Below are positions 49,421 through 57,862 of a stretch of 64,000 nucleotides of DNA, in pieces; position 1 is the stretch's first letter, and every line of letters starts with the position of its first letter. The position numbers were made by a program, and so were the translations under genes. This stretch comes from Sphingomonas sp. (GTDB lineage: Bacteria; Pseudomonadota; Alphaproteobacteria; Sphingomonadales; Sphingomonadaceae). The stretch spans positions 1 to 64,000 of the forward strand of contig NZ_QFOB01000003.1 in assembly GCF_003248515.1 (NCBI RefSeq), read 5' to 3'. The notes below the pieces were generated by a model. It saw nothing but the letters and a program-made list of their open reading frames with translations. It had not been told where the DNA came from and did no database searches.

Positions 49421-49795
49421 ATGGCAAAACGATCCGATCTTGTGGAAAGCATGGCGATCGCGGCGGCGGCGGCGTGCCTCGCTCATTGCGTGGCTCTTCC
49501 CGTTTTGGTGGCGGCGCTGCCCGCGCTGGCAAGCGTGATCCCGATCCCGACCAGCTTCCATATCGCGGCATTGATCTTCGCCGTGCCGACGACGCTGTTC
49601 GCCCTGTGGATCGGCTATCGCCACCATCGGCGCGCCCTTCCGCTGCTGGCGGGGCTTGCCGGCCTCGCGCTGCTGGTGATCGCGGTGGTCGTTTATGAGC
49701 GGACGCCGGGCGAAGCGCCGGTGACGATCGCGGGCAGCCTGCTGATCGTGGCCGCGCACCTTTCCAACTGGCGGCTGCGCAAGCAGCCGGCCTAA
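49421..49795 (+). CDS. MerC-domain membrane protein
   Basis: 124 aa with four membrane helices. AACLAHCVALPVLVAALPAL is the MerC Cys-pair region (only one CxxxxHC-like pair is evident here) and FALWIGYRHHRRALPLLAGL follows. MerC proteins transport mercury or other soft metals; in sphingomonads small MerC homologues can lie under zinc/iron regulators. The metal is not certain. Confidence 0.85.
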   Translation: MAKRSDLVESMAIAAAAACLAHCVALPVLVAALPALASVIPIPTSFHIAALIFAVPTTLFALWIGYRHHRRALPLLAGLAGLALLVIAVVVYERTPGEAPVTIAGSLLIVAAHLSNWRLRKQPA

Positions 49796-49841
49796 GCCGG
49801 GCGGATCGGCACGATCCGCTTCCCCACCTCCGCTGCCCGGA

Positions 49842-49870
49842 AAGATGGGGGGCCGAAGCCCGCCCCCATC
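49842..49870 (-). terminator. Terminator of purH
   Basis: On the minus strand GATGGGGG/CCCCCATC (49870-49863 with 49851-49844), loop CGGGCTTCGGC-like, is followed by TTTCC. Overlaps the purH stop codon. Confidence 0.65.
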
Positions 49871-51440
49871 AATGGCGGAAGTGGCGCATGCCCGTGAACA
49901 GCATTGCCAGGCCGGCGGCATCGGCCGCCTCGATCACCTCGGCATCGCGGATCGAGCCGCCGGGCTGGATCACCGCCGTGGCGCCCGCCTCCACCGCCGC
50001 GAGCAGGCCATCGGCGAAGGGGAAGAAAGCATCGGAGGCGACGGCCGAACCGATCGTGCGAGGTTCACCCCAGCCTGCCTTGTCGGCGGCGTCCCTGGCC
50101 TTCCACGCGGCGATGCGCGCGCTTTCGAGGCGATTCATCTGGCCCGCGCCGATGCCCGCGGTAGAGCCGCCCTTGGCATAGACGATCGCGTTGGATTTCA
50201 CATGCTTGGCCACCGTCCAGGCGAACAGGCAGTCCGCCATTTCGGCCTCGGTGGGCGCGCGCTTGGTGACGATCTTCAGATCGTCTTTGGAAACCATGCC
50301 GAAATCACGTGACTGGACGAGGAAGCCGCCCGCGATCGACTTCATCGCCTTGCCCTTGCGCGCGGGATCGGGAAGCGGCCCCGTGAGCAGCAGGCGCAGA
50401 TTCTTCTTCCTCGCGAACACTGCCTTTGCCGCATCATCCGCATCGGGGGCCGCGACGACTTCGGTGAAGATGCCGGAGATCGCCTCGGCGGTGGGGCCAT
50501 CGAGCGGCCGATTGACGGCGATGATGCCGCCGAAGGCGGAGACGCTGTCGCAGGCAAGCGCCGCCTCATACGCCTCGGCCAAAGTCGCGCCGGTGGCGAC
50601 GCCGCAAGGGTTGGCATGCTTGACGATGACGACGGTGGGCGGCCCGTCACGGAATTCGGAAACAAGCTCCAATGCCGCATCGGCATCATTATAATTGTTG
50701 TAGCTCAGTTCCTTGCCCTGAAGCTGCACGGCGGCGGCGATGCCGCCCACCTGCACGCCCGCCGGCACGTAGAGCGCGCCCATCTGGTGCGGATTCTCGC
50801 CATAGCGGACCTCCGCCTTCTTGGTCATCGGGATCGAAACGGAGGCCGGGAAGCGCTCGCCCTGATCGACATGGGCGAACCAGCCGGCGATGGCCGCATC
50901 ATAAGCGGCGGTGGAGGCAAAGGCCTTGGCGGCCAGCTTCCTGCGATCCTCGATCGTGGTGGAGCCACCGGCGACCAGTTCGTAATCGGCCGGATCGGTG
51001 ACGATCGCGACATAGGCATGGTTCTTCGCCGCCGACCGCACCATCGACGGGCCGCCAATGTCGATATTCTCGATCACCTCATCCCGCTCCGCGCCCTTCG
51101 CGACGGTCGCCTGGAAGGGATAGAGATTGACGACGACGAGATCGATCGCGCCGATGCCGTGATCGGCCATCGCCTTCGCATGATCGGCATCGTCGCGCAC
51201 CGCGAGCAGGCCGCCATGGACCATCGGATGCAGGGTCTTCACGCGGCCGTCCATCATCTCCGGGAAGCCGGTGAGATCGGAGACGTCGCGCACCTCCAGC
51301 CCCGCCTCGCGCAGCGCCTTCGCGGTGCCGCCGGTCGAGGCAAGCTCAACCCCCCTGGCGGCGAGAGCCTTGCCGAGATCGGCGAGGCCGGTCTTGTCGG
51401 AAACGGAAAGGAGCGCGCGGCGGATGGTGATGTCGGTCAT
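49869..51440 (-). CDS. purH: PurH: AICAR formyltransferase/IMP cyclohydrolase
   Basis: 523 aa, the standard length. The IMP cyclohydrolase half begins RALLSVSDKTGLADLGKALA with STGGT and KTLHPMVHGGLL. The AICAR transformylase half has YGENPHQ, KHANPCGVA, SAFGGIIAVN and the C-terminal PGGSIRDAEVI. Catalyses the last two steps of IMP synthesis. Confidence 0.98.
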   Translation of the reverse strand: MTDITIRRALLSVSDKTGLADLGKALAARGVELASTGGTAKALREAGLEVRDVSDLTGFPEMMDGRVKTLHPMVHGGLLAVRDDADHAKAMADHGIGAIDLVVVNLYPFQATVAKGAERDEVIENIDIGGPSMVRSAAKNHAYVAIVTDPADYELVAGGSTTIEDRRKLAAKAFASTAAYDAAIAGWFAHVDQGERFPASVSIPMTKKAEVRYGENPHQMGALYVPAGVQVGGIAAAVQLQGKELSYNNYNDADAALELVSEFRDGPPTVVIVKHANPCGVATGATLAEAYEAALACDSVSAFGGIIAVNRPLDGPTAEAISGIFTEVVAAPDADDAAKAVFARKKNLRLLLTGPLPDPARKGKAMKSIAGGFLVQSRDFGMVSKDDLKIVTKRAPTEAEMADCLFAWTVAKHVKSNAIVYAKGGSTAGIGAGQMNRLESARIAAWKARDAADKAGWGEPRTIGSAVASDAFFPFADGLLAAVEAGATAVIQPGGSIRDAEVIEAADAAGLAMLFTGMRHFRH

Positions 51441-51638
51441 GCGCGGAGCCCTTGGAGGAAGTGGGAAGGATTCGCCACCCGAGAATCGACCGGCGGCCTG
51501 CCCGGCAAGGGCAGAGAGACCGTGCCGGGTGTGGCCGAAGAAGGCAGAGCGGAGGCTCCCGATAGAAAGCCCGCAGCCCGTCCTAGTTCCGTCACGACTT
51601 TTAACATGCGCCCCCCTCCCCGGGGAGGATGCTTCCGT

Positions 51639-52322
51639 TCAGAGCTCGGCCCAGCGCCTCAGCAGATTGTGATAGACGCCCGTCAGCCGGATCACGGCAT
51701 CGTCATCATGCCCGCGATCGGCGGCGACCGTCTGGATCGCACCATCGAGATCGAACAGCGTCGTGCGCGCGGAATCGTCGCGGATCATCGACTGGATCCA
51801 GAAGAAGGAGGCCCGCCGCTCGCCGCGCGTGATCGGCGTGACATGATGAAGGCTGGAGGCGGGATAGAGGATCATGTCGCCCGCAGGCAGCTTCACCTGA
51901 TGGGCGCCATAGGTATCCTCCACCGTCAGCTCGCCGCCGTCATAATCGGCCGGATCGTTGAGGAAGACGGTGGCCGAAAGATCGCTGCGCACGCGGAAAT
52001 CGTCCGAACGGCGGATGCGCACCGCATTGTCGACATGCGTGCCGAACGTATCGCCCACGCCATAGGCGTTGATGAGCGGCGGGAAGACCCGCGCCGGCAG
52101 GGCCGCCGCGATGAAAAGCGGGCTGCGGCCGAGCGCATCGAGGATCATGCCGCCAATCTCGTTCGCGGCGGGCGAACCCTCGGCCAGCTGCCGATTGCGC
52201 TTGGCCAGCGCGGACTGGTGGCCGGACGTCATGTTGCCATCCACCCAGGCCGCTTCATCCAGCAGCGTGCGGCAACGGGCAAGCGCGGCGCCATCGAGGA
52301 CGCCCGGAACCACGATCATCAT
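51639..52322 (-). CDS. piuC: PKHD-type Fe(II)/2-oxoglutarate hydroxylase (PiuC-like)
   Basis: 227 aa. NRQLAEGSPAANEI, HVDNAVRI (HxD iron ligands), SATVFLNDPADYDGGELTV and SLHHVTPITRGERRASFFWI are the PiuC/YbiX pattern. Often beside TonB-dependent siderophore receptors, as here (tonB and receptor genes upstream in the same orientation). Substrate unknown. Confidence 0.95.
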   Translation of the reverse strand: MMIVVPGVLDGAALARCRTLLDEAAWVDGNMTSGHQSALAKRNRQLAEGSPAANEIGGMILDALGRSPLFIAAALPARVFPPLINAYGVGDTFGTHVDNAVRIRRSDDFRVRSDLSATVFLNDPADYDGGELTVEDTYGAHQVKLPAGDMILYPASSLHHVTPITRGERRASFFWIQSMIRDDSARTTLFDLDGAIQTVAADRGHDDDAVIRLTGVYHNLLRRWAEL

Positions 52323-52331
52323 GTGCGAAAC

Positions 52332-53084
52332 TCAGGTCAGGCGGAAGGGAATGCTGAGGAAGCCGACCGCCTCCACCGCGACGCCGGCCTGCTTGCCCGG
52401 CACGAAGCGCCATTTGCGCACCGTATCGAGCGCGGCCTTGTCGAGACTGTCGAAACCGCTGGAGCGGGCGATGCCGATTTCCTTGACATGCCCCTCCGGC
52501 GTGATGACGACACGCAGCCGCACCGTGCCCTCCCAATGATTGCGGCGGGCATCCAGCGGATATCGGGGCGAGGGATTGCCGAGATTCTTGGCCGAGCCAT
52601 CGGGCGCGCTGATCGGCGCCGCCGCTTCCGAGACGACCGCCGATGGCGGGGCGGCGGAAACGACCGGCGGCGGCGGCGGCACAGCGACAGGCGTGGTCAC
52701 GACCGGCGACGGCAGCGCGATCGTCTGCACGACAGGCGGAGGCGCCACGATCGGCTGCTCCACCGGCGGCGGCGGATCCTTGGAGGCCTGCGGCGGCGCG
52801 GGCGGTGTTTCGGGCACGATCGGCTCCGGCTGGATCTCCACCACCGTGAGCCGGGGCTTCGCCTTGTGCGAAATATGGATGACGTCGAAATAGCCGAGCA
52901 GCACGAAGCCGACGACATGGAGCGCGATGATGGCGAGCATCGCTTCCCAGCGGGGGCGATGCTGCTGATCGCAGAAGCCGCCACCAGCGCGCGCAAGCAC
53001 CTCCGGCTCCGGCGAGGGCATGGCAACCGTGGCCGGGCGGATCGCACGGCGCTCGGTGGTACGGACATAGCCGGCCTGGATCAT
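52332..53084 (-). CDS. tonB: Energy transducer TonB
   Basis: About 250 aa from ATG 53084 (other in-frame Mets upstream to 53168). One transmembrane helix (MLAIIALHVVGFVLLGYF), a long Pro/Val-rich periplasmic linker (PPPPVEQPIVAPPPVVQT) and a C-terminal TonB domain (PRYPLDARRNHWEGTVRLRV, then LDKAALDTVRKWRFVPGKQ). Transmits proton-motive force to the receptor gene just upstream. piuC follows 9 bp later. Confidence 0.95.
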   Translation of the reverse strand: MIQAGYVRTTERRAIRPATVAMPSPEPEVLARAGGGFCDQQHRPRWEAMLAIIALHVVGFVLLGYFDVIHISHKAKPRLTVVEIQPEPIVPETPPAPPQASKDPPPPVEQPIVAPPPVVQTIALPSPVVTTPVAVPPPPPVVSAAPPSAVVSEAAAPISAPDGSAKNLGNPSPRYPLDARRNHWEGTVRLRVVITPEGHVKEIGIARSSGFDSLDKAALDTVRKWRFVPGKQAGVAVEAVGFLSIPFRLT

Positions 53085-53150
53085 TCCCATCCGTCCAAAA
53101 AACATTTCCGGGAGGTTGCGACTCCCCGCTCCGCTCGTAGCGGCGCGCAT

Positions 53151-53170
53151 ACTGATAATCAATCGCATTA
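53151..53170 (-). promoter_or_regulatory. Possible Fur-box-like site before tonB
   Basis: ACTGATAATCAATCGCATTA shares AATCAATCGCAT with the site at 55605-55629 before the receptor gene, but is an imperfect palindrome. Confidence 0.45.
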
Positions 53171-53210
53171 GCGCCGGGTTCGCGGGGCGATATGCCCGCG
53201 AACCCGGCGC
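53171..53210 (-). terminator. Strong hairpin after the TonB-dependent receptor gene
   Basis: 16-bp perfect stem (53171-53186/53195-53210) with an 8-nt loop, 10 bp beyond the stop of the receptor gene (minus). No T run; it may act as mRNA 3' stabiliser and reduce read-through into tonB. Confidence 0.55.
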
Positions 53211-53220
53211 CGCTACGGCA

Positions 53221-55551
53221 TCAGAAGCTGTAGAAGAGGCTCAATATGGCCTGCCGCCCCTCGCCGGGCGTTGCCCAGCCATTGTTGCGGATGCCGGTAT
53301 AATATTTCTTGTTGGTGAAGTTCTGGATGTTCACCTGCGCGGTAAGGCCGCCCATGATCGGGTAGGACAGCATCGCGCGATGGATCAGATAATCCTTCGA
53401 CTTGTAGATGGTGCCGGTATTGTTGAGATTATAGTCACCCTGATAGGTGGCACCATACCCCAGTTGCAGACCGAAGGGCAAAGTGTAGGTGGTGAACAGG
53501 CTGCCCGAATTCTTGGGCGTCTGGTTGATCGCGGCACCAGACTGGGCATCGATCGAGCAACCCGCCGTGCTCGGCGTATCCTTGCAGATATCCGAGATGC
53601 TCTGGATGATCTTCGTGCTCAGATAGGAATAATTGGCGAAGATCGTCCAGTTCGGCGTGATCTTACCGGACGCGCCGAGCGTCACACCGTTCACGCGGCT
53701 GCGCCCATCATTCACCTGCAGCGTCGGGAAAGACGGATCGAAGCTCTGCACGGGGAAGTTCGTGCGCTCGTTGCGGAAGACGGAGGCGGTAAGCTGCAGC
53801 TTGGCATCCATCAGATCGATCTTGCCGCCGATCTCGTAATTCACCGCCGTCTGCGGCTTCGCCTGGCAGGGATCGACATTCGGTGCGCCCGCCGCGATCG
53901 TGCCGCAGCCCGAACGGACGGTGGACGATACCGGGGTCTTCGAATTGCCATAGGCGATGTACAGGCTGGCGTTCGTCACCGGCTTGTAAACGAGGCCGAC
54001 GCGATAGGAGAAGAGGTTGTCCTCGCTACGCTGGTTCGCGCCGCGCGTGACCTGCCCGAACGTGGCGCCGGGGGCCGAGACGACCGTATCCGAGCGGAAC
54101 TTGTTGTCGAAATTCTCGTAGCGGACGCCGCCGTTGATCTCGAAATGATCGCTCAGCTTGATCGCATCGAAGAGATAGACAGCCTTCGTGACGAGCTTGC
54201 CTTCCGAAGCGCCGCTCTGGACGAAGTTGACCGGGCCGCCATAGACCGGATCGGGATTGGCGATGTTGATCGGCGGCAGAGTCGGGTTCGGCGTCGCGCC
54301 GCCGATGTTGCGCAGGACATTGCCGTTGGCCAGGTCATAAGTCTCCCGCCCGATCGAGGCGCCGAGATTGATCGTGTGCTCGAGACCGCCCGTATCGAAC
54401 ACGCCGCGCAGATCGAATTGCGTGAAGAGATTGCGATTTTCGGACAGGCGCGTCGTGCCGCGTGGGCCCGAAGGATAATAGAAGCCGGGCGTCTGGCTGG
54501 ATGAGCAGGCCGCTCCCGTCTGCGTCACGCCGCCGGCGAGGCAATAGGTGCCCTGCGGCGGATTGACATAGACATCCTGCTCCACGCGCTGCCAGCGGGT
54601 GAGATTGCGGATGGAGATCTTGTCCGTGAAATCATGCTCGAAAATCGCGGTCGCGACGTCCGTCTGCTGCTTCTGCCGGTCGACATCCTTGTAGCCATAA
54701 TAGCCGCTGTAGCTGGCCCCCGGCAGCAGGCCGCCGAGCGAGGCATAATAGGGAATGCCGTACACCGGGATGTTGTTGTCTTCCTGGTGCGAATACAGAA
54801 GCGTGAAGCGCGTCGCCGTGTTGAGCCCCACCGTGATCGAGGGCGCCACGCCATAGCGGTGCATATATTCGACATCGCGGCGCGGAATATCGTTCTGGTG
54901 CGCCATCACGTTCAGGCGGAAGGCCACCGTGTCGCTGAGCTTGATGTTGCTGTCGACGGTGCCGCGGAAATAATTGTCGGTGCCAACGGCCCCCTGCACC
55001 ACCGTGAGCGTCGTATCCTTCGGCCGCTTGGTGACGAGGTTGATCGTGCCGCTGATCGATCCGCCGCCGCCATAAACGGAGTTGGCGCCCTGCACGACCT
55101 CGATCTGCTCGAGATTGAACGTGTCGGAACGGCTATATTGCGCGCTGTCGCGCACGCCATCGATCTGAAGATCGTTGTTCACGGTCTGGCCGCGCAGATT
55201 GATGCTGTCGCCATAACCGCCGCCGCCTTCGCCGGCCCCGAAGGTGATGCCCGGAATGGTGGCCAGCGCATCACGCAGGGAAAGCAGGTTCTGCTGGCGG
55301 ATCGTGGTGTTGCCGATCACGGTGATGGTCTGCGGGAGATTCAGCAGCTCACGCGTATATTTCGGGCTCTCGAGCTTGCTGACCTTCACCTCATCGGTGA
55401 CGGCTGTATCGGTGACGGTGACGCCTTCCAGCTCGGTGCCATTCTCTTCGGACGGGCTCTTCTGCTGCGCGCTTGCGGGGGCCGCGATCAGCCCGACGCA
55501 CGACAAAGCGAGGAAGGCCGATGCTGGCCGGGCAAGGTGGTGCGAACGCAT
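53221..55551 (-). CDS. TonB-dependent siderophore receptor (Fiu/FhuE-type)
   Basis: 776 aa. Signal peptide, TonB-box region (ELEGVTVTDTAVTDEVKVSK), plug domain with LPQTITVIGNTTIRQQNLLS, LRDALATIPGITFGAGEGG and INLRGQTVNNDLQIDGVRD, and a 22-strand-type barrel ending RQAILSLFYSF with terminal Phe. Imports ferric catecholate-type siderophore; exact ligand unknown. Divergent promoter carries two Fur-box-like palindromes. Confidence 0.95.
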   Translation of the reverse strand: MRSHHLARPASAFLALSCVGLIAAPASAQQKSPSEENGTELEGVTVTDTAVTDEVKVSKLESPKYTRELLNLPQTITVIGNTTIRQQNLLSLRDALATIPGITFGAGEGGGGYGDSINLRGQTVNNDLQIDGVRDSAQYSRSDTFNLEQIEVVQGANSVYGGGGSISGTINLVTKRPKDTTLTVVQGAVGTDNYFRGTVDSNIKLSDTVAFRLNVMAHQNDIPRRDVEYMHRYGVAPSITVGLNTATRFTLLYSHQEDNNIPVYGIPYYASLGGLLPGASYSGYYGYKDVDRQKQQTDVATAIFEHDFTDKISIRNLTRWQRVEQDVYVNPPQGTYCLAGGVTQTGAACSSSQTPGFYYPSGPRGTTRLSENRNLFTQFDLRGVFDTGGLEHTINLGASIGRETYDLANGNVLRNIGGATPNPTLPPINIANPDPVYGGPVNFVQSGASEGKLVTKAVYLFDAIKLSDHFEINGGVRYENFDNKFRSDTVVSAPGATFGQVTRGANQRSEDNLFSYRVGLVYKPVTNASLYIAYGNSKTPVSSTVRSGCGTIAAGAPNVDPCQAKPQTAVNYEIGGKIDLMDAKLQLTASVFRNERTNFPVQSFDPSFPTLQVNDGRSRVNGVTLGASGKITPNWTIFANYSYLSTKIIQSISDICKDTPSTAGCSIDAQSGAAINQTPKNSGSLFTTYTLPFGLQLGYGATYQGDYNLNNTGTIYKSKDYLIHRAMLSYPIMGGLTAQVNIQNFTNKKYYTGIRNNGWATPGEGRQAILSLFYSF

Positions 55552-55570
55552 TATCTGTCGATCCCCTTCA

Positions 55571-55629
55571 ATTGCGAGTCATTCTCAATCTCAAGTTGAT
55601 CGGGCTAATGCGAATCAATCGCATATTAG
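55571..55629 (-). promoter_or_regulatory. Two Fur-box-like operators upstream of the siderophore receptor
   Basis: Site 1 (55571-55589) ATTGCGAGTCATTCTCAAT is a 19-bp near-palindrome (7 of 9 pairs match) of Fur-box form, 20 bp before the ATG. Site 2 (55605-55629) has CTAATGCGA / TCGCAT-AT-TAG arms. The region is AT-rich. Confidence 0.7.
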
Positions 55630-55838
55630 TCAATGATGTTTCGCCGTTGCAATGTTGTTGCAGCAACGACCGATATTTTAATCGTTTTTAATCAGATGCT
55701 TATAGAAGAAGAAAAATGCAGCCCAACGGCTTGCGTCGCGCGGAGGCGCGGTTTTGCGCCATTCCTTGATGGAGAGCGGCGGCCGGGTCTTCAGGCCGGG
55801 CGCGCGATGGGCGGCGCCGGCATCGCTCCAAAATCAGG

Positions 55839-56093
55839 TCAGGAGTGGCCCATGGCCCTGCGGAACAGCCAGACGCGGATCGCGCTGGCCAGATTGACGC
55901 CGGCTGCCCCCCCGGTGCGCTCCGCATCGATGCGGGCGACAAGGGCGCTCAGGGGAAGATGCTCGGACGCCGCGGCATCGCGCAGCGCCTCCCAGAATAT
56001 CGGTTCGAGCGTAACCGACGTGGCATGACCGGCGATCATCACCGATCGCTTGACCGGGCCCTGCCCGATCGAGGCAGGGCCCGGCCGCGTCAT
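55839..56093 (-). CDS. Ribbon-helix-helix domain protein downstream of phaB
   Basis: 84 aa. KRSVMIAGHATSVTLEPIFW, LRDAAASEHLPLSALVARID and NLASAIRVWLFRR match the RHH_4 family of small DNA-binding proteins. TGATG overlap with the phaB stop couples translation. Might regulate PHB genes; unknown. Confidence 0.85.
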   Translation of the reverse strand: MTRPGPASIGQGPVKRSVMIAGHATSVTLEPIFWEALRDAAASEHLPLSALVARIDAERTGGAAGVNLASAIRVWLFRRAMGHS

Positions 56094-56818
56094 CAGTACA
56101 TGTGCTGGCCGCCGTTGATCGACAGGGTCGAACCCGTCACGAAGCCGCCATCCTCCGAGCAGAGGAAGGTTACGCCACGGGCGATTTCATGCGCCTTGCC
56201 GAGACGGCCGACAGGGATCTTGGCGACGATCTTGGCGAGCACGTCGGCCGGCACGGCTGCGACCATATCGGTATCGATATAGCCCGGCGCGATCGCGTTG
56301 ACGGTGACGCCGAAGCGCGCGCCTTCCTGCGCCAGCGCCTTGGTGAAGCCGTGAATGCCCGATTTCGCGGCGGCATAATTGACCTGGCCATATTGCCCGG
56401 CCTGGCCGTTGATCGAACCGATATTGACGAAACGGCCCCAGCCACGATCCTTCATGCCCTTGAACGTGGCCTTCGCCATGTTGAAGCAGCCACCCAGATT
56501 GGTATCGATGACGGCCTTCCACTCGTCATAGCTCTGCTTCAGCATCGTGGCGTCACGGGTGATGCCCGCATTGTTGACGACGATATCGACAGGGCCAACC
56601 TCGGCCTCGACCGCAGCGACGCCCGCCGCGCAGGCCTCCGGATCGGCAACGTCCCACTTGAAGACGGGGATGCCGGTGCGGTCGGAAAATTCCTTCGCTC
56701 GCTCGTCATTGCCGGCATAGTTGGCGGCGACGAGCACACCCTGATCCTTCAGCGCGACGCTGATGGCCTCACCGATACCACGCGTCCCACCGGTTACGAT
56801 CGCCACCCGCGCCATCAA
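56093..56818 (-). CDS. phaB: Acetoacetyl-CoA reductase PhaB
   Basis: 241 aa short-chain dehydrogenase. VTGGTRGIGEAIS (NADP binding), NNAGITRD, GQVNYAAAKSGI (YxxxK), APGYIDTDMV and C-terminal INGGQHMY, the last typical of PhaB. Makes (R)-3-hydroxybutyryl-CoA for polyhydroxybutyrate. Confidence 0.96.
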   Translation of the reverse strand: MMARVAIVTGGTRGIGEAISVALKDQGVLVAANYAGNDERAKEFSDRTGIPVFKWDVADPEACAAGVAAVEAEVGPVDIVVNNAGITRDATMLKQSYDEWKAVIDTNLGGCFNMAKATFKGMKDRGWGRFVNIGSINGQAGQYGQVNYAAAKSGIHGFTKALAQEGARFGVTVNAIAPGYIDTDMVAAVPADVLAKIVAKIPVGRLGKAHEIARGVTFLCSEDGGFVTGSTLSINGGQHMY

Positions 56819-56854
56819 TAATCTCCCAACTTCCGGTCTTTGTTATGTTCCAGC

Positions 56855-57862
56855 CTAGGAAGCCGCGAGCCAGCCTGCAAGCTCCCGCAGGACCAGCATC
56901 TCAATCATTTTGTTTCCGGCTTCCGATGCATTGAGGCACGGCAAATAAGCGAAGTCGCGTCCGCCGGCACCTCGGAAAGTTTCGCGTCCCCGGATCGCCA
57001 GTTCCTCCAGCGTTTCCAGGCAATCCGCCGAGAAGCCGGGCGCGACGATGGCGACCTTCCGCCCGGCGCTGCCGAGATCCGCCAGCCTCACATCCGTGGC
57101 TGGCTCCAGCCACTTCGCCTTGCCGAACCGGGACTGGAAGGAGACGATCAGCTCGTGATCCAGCGCTTCCGACAGAAGGCGTGCCGTCTTCACGCACTGG
57201 CAATGATAGGGATCGCCCAGATCCAGCGTGCGCCGGGGCATGCCGTGGAAGCTCGCGACGATGGCATCCGGCACGAAATCGAGCCCCGCCAGCCCCGCCT
57301 TCACGCTCTCCGCAAGCGCACAGATATAAGCGGGATCGTCATGATAAGGCGGCAGGGTGCGAATGGCCGGCTGCCAGCGCATCGCCGCCAGCCCCGCGAA
57401 GGCCGCGTCATGGGCGGTCGCGGTCGTGGCGCCGGAATATTGGGGATAGAGGGGCGCCAGCAGAATGCGCTCGCACCCCGCCGCCTTCATCGCCGCGATG
57501 CGTTCGGCGATGGCGGGTCGCCCGTAGCGCATCGCATGATCGACGAGCACGCCCCGCTCCTCCAGCCGGCCCGCCAGCGCCTTCGCCTGCGCGCGCGTGA
57601 TCGCCGCGAGCGGGGAGCCTTCTTCGCTCCACACCTGCTGATAGGCATGGGCCGACTTTCTCGGCCGGGTGGTGAGCACCACGCCGCGCAGGATCGGTTG
57701 CCACAGCCAGGGCGGCAGCTCCACCACGCGGCGATCGGACAGGAATTCCTTCAGGTAGCGCCGCACCGATCCCGTATCCGGCGCATCGGGCGTGCCGAGA
57801 TTGACGAGCAGCACGCCGATCCGGGGCGACGGGATCGCGGGATGATCCGCCGGCCGCGTCAT
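56855..57862 (-). CDS. hemH: Ferrochelatase HemH
   Basis: 335 aa. IGVLLVNLGTPDAPDTGSVR, MRYGRPAIAERIAAM, LAPLYPQYSGATTAT, VASFHGMPRRTL (catalytic His) and PGFSADCLETLEEL. Inserts Fe2+ into protoporphyrin IX at the membrane. Overlaps the IorB-like gene by 4 nt. Confidence 0.97.
   Translation of the reverse strand: MTRPADHPAIPSPRIGVLLVNLGTPDAPDTGSVRRYLKEFLSDRRVVELPPWLWQPILRGVVLTTRPRKSAHAYQQVWSEEGSPLAAITRAQAKALAGRLEERGVLVDHAMRYGRPAIAERIAAMKAAGCERILLAPLYPQYSGATTATAHDAAFAGLAAMRWQPAIRTLPPYHDDPAYICALAESVKAGLAGLDFVPDAIVASFHGMPRRTLDLGDPYHCQCVKTARLLSEALDHELIVSFQSRFGKAKWLEPATDVRLADLGSAGRKVAIVAPGFSADCLETLEELAIRGRETFRGAGGRDFAYLPCLNASEAGNKMIEMLVLRELAGWLAAS

Noticed and set aside
50616..53171. 851-aa plus-strand open frame
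   Set aside because: Antisense to purH, piuC and tonB, all certain; no coherent domain.
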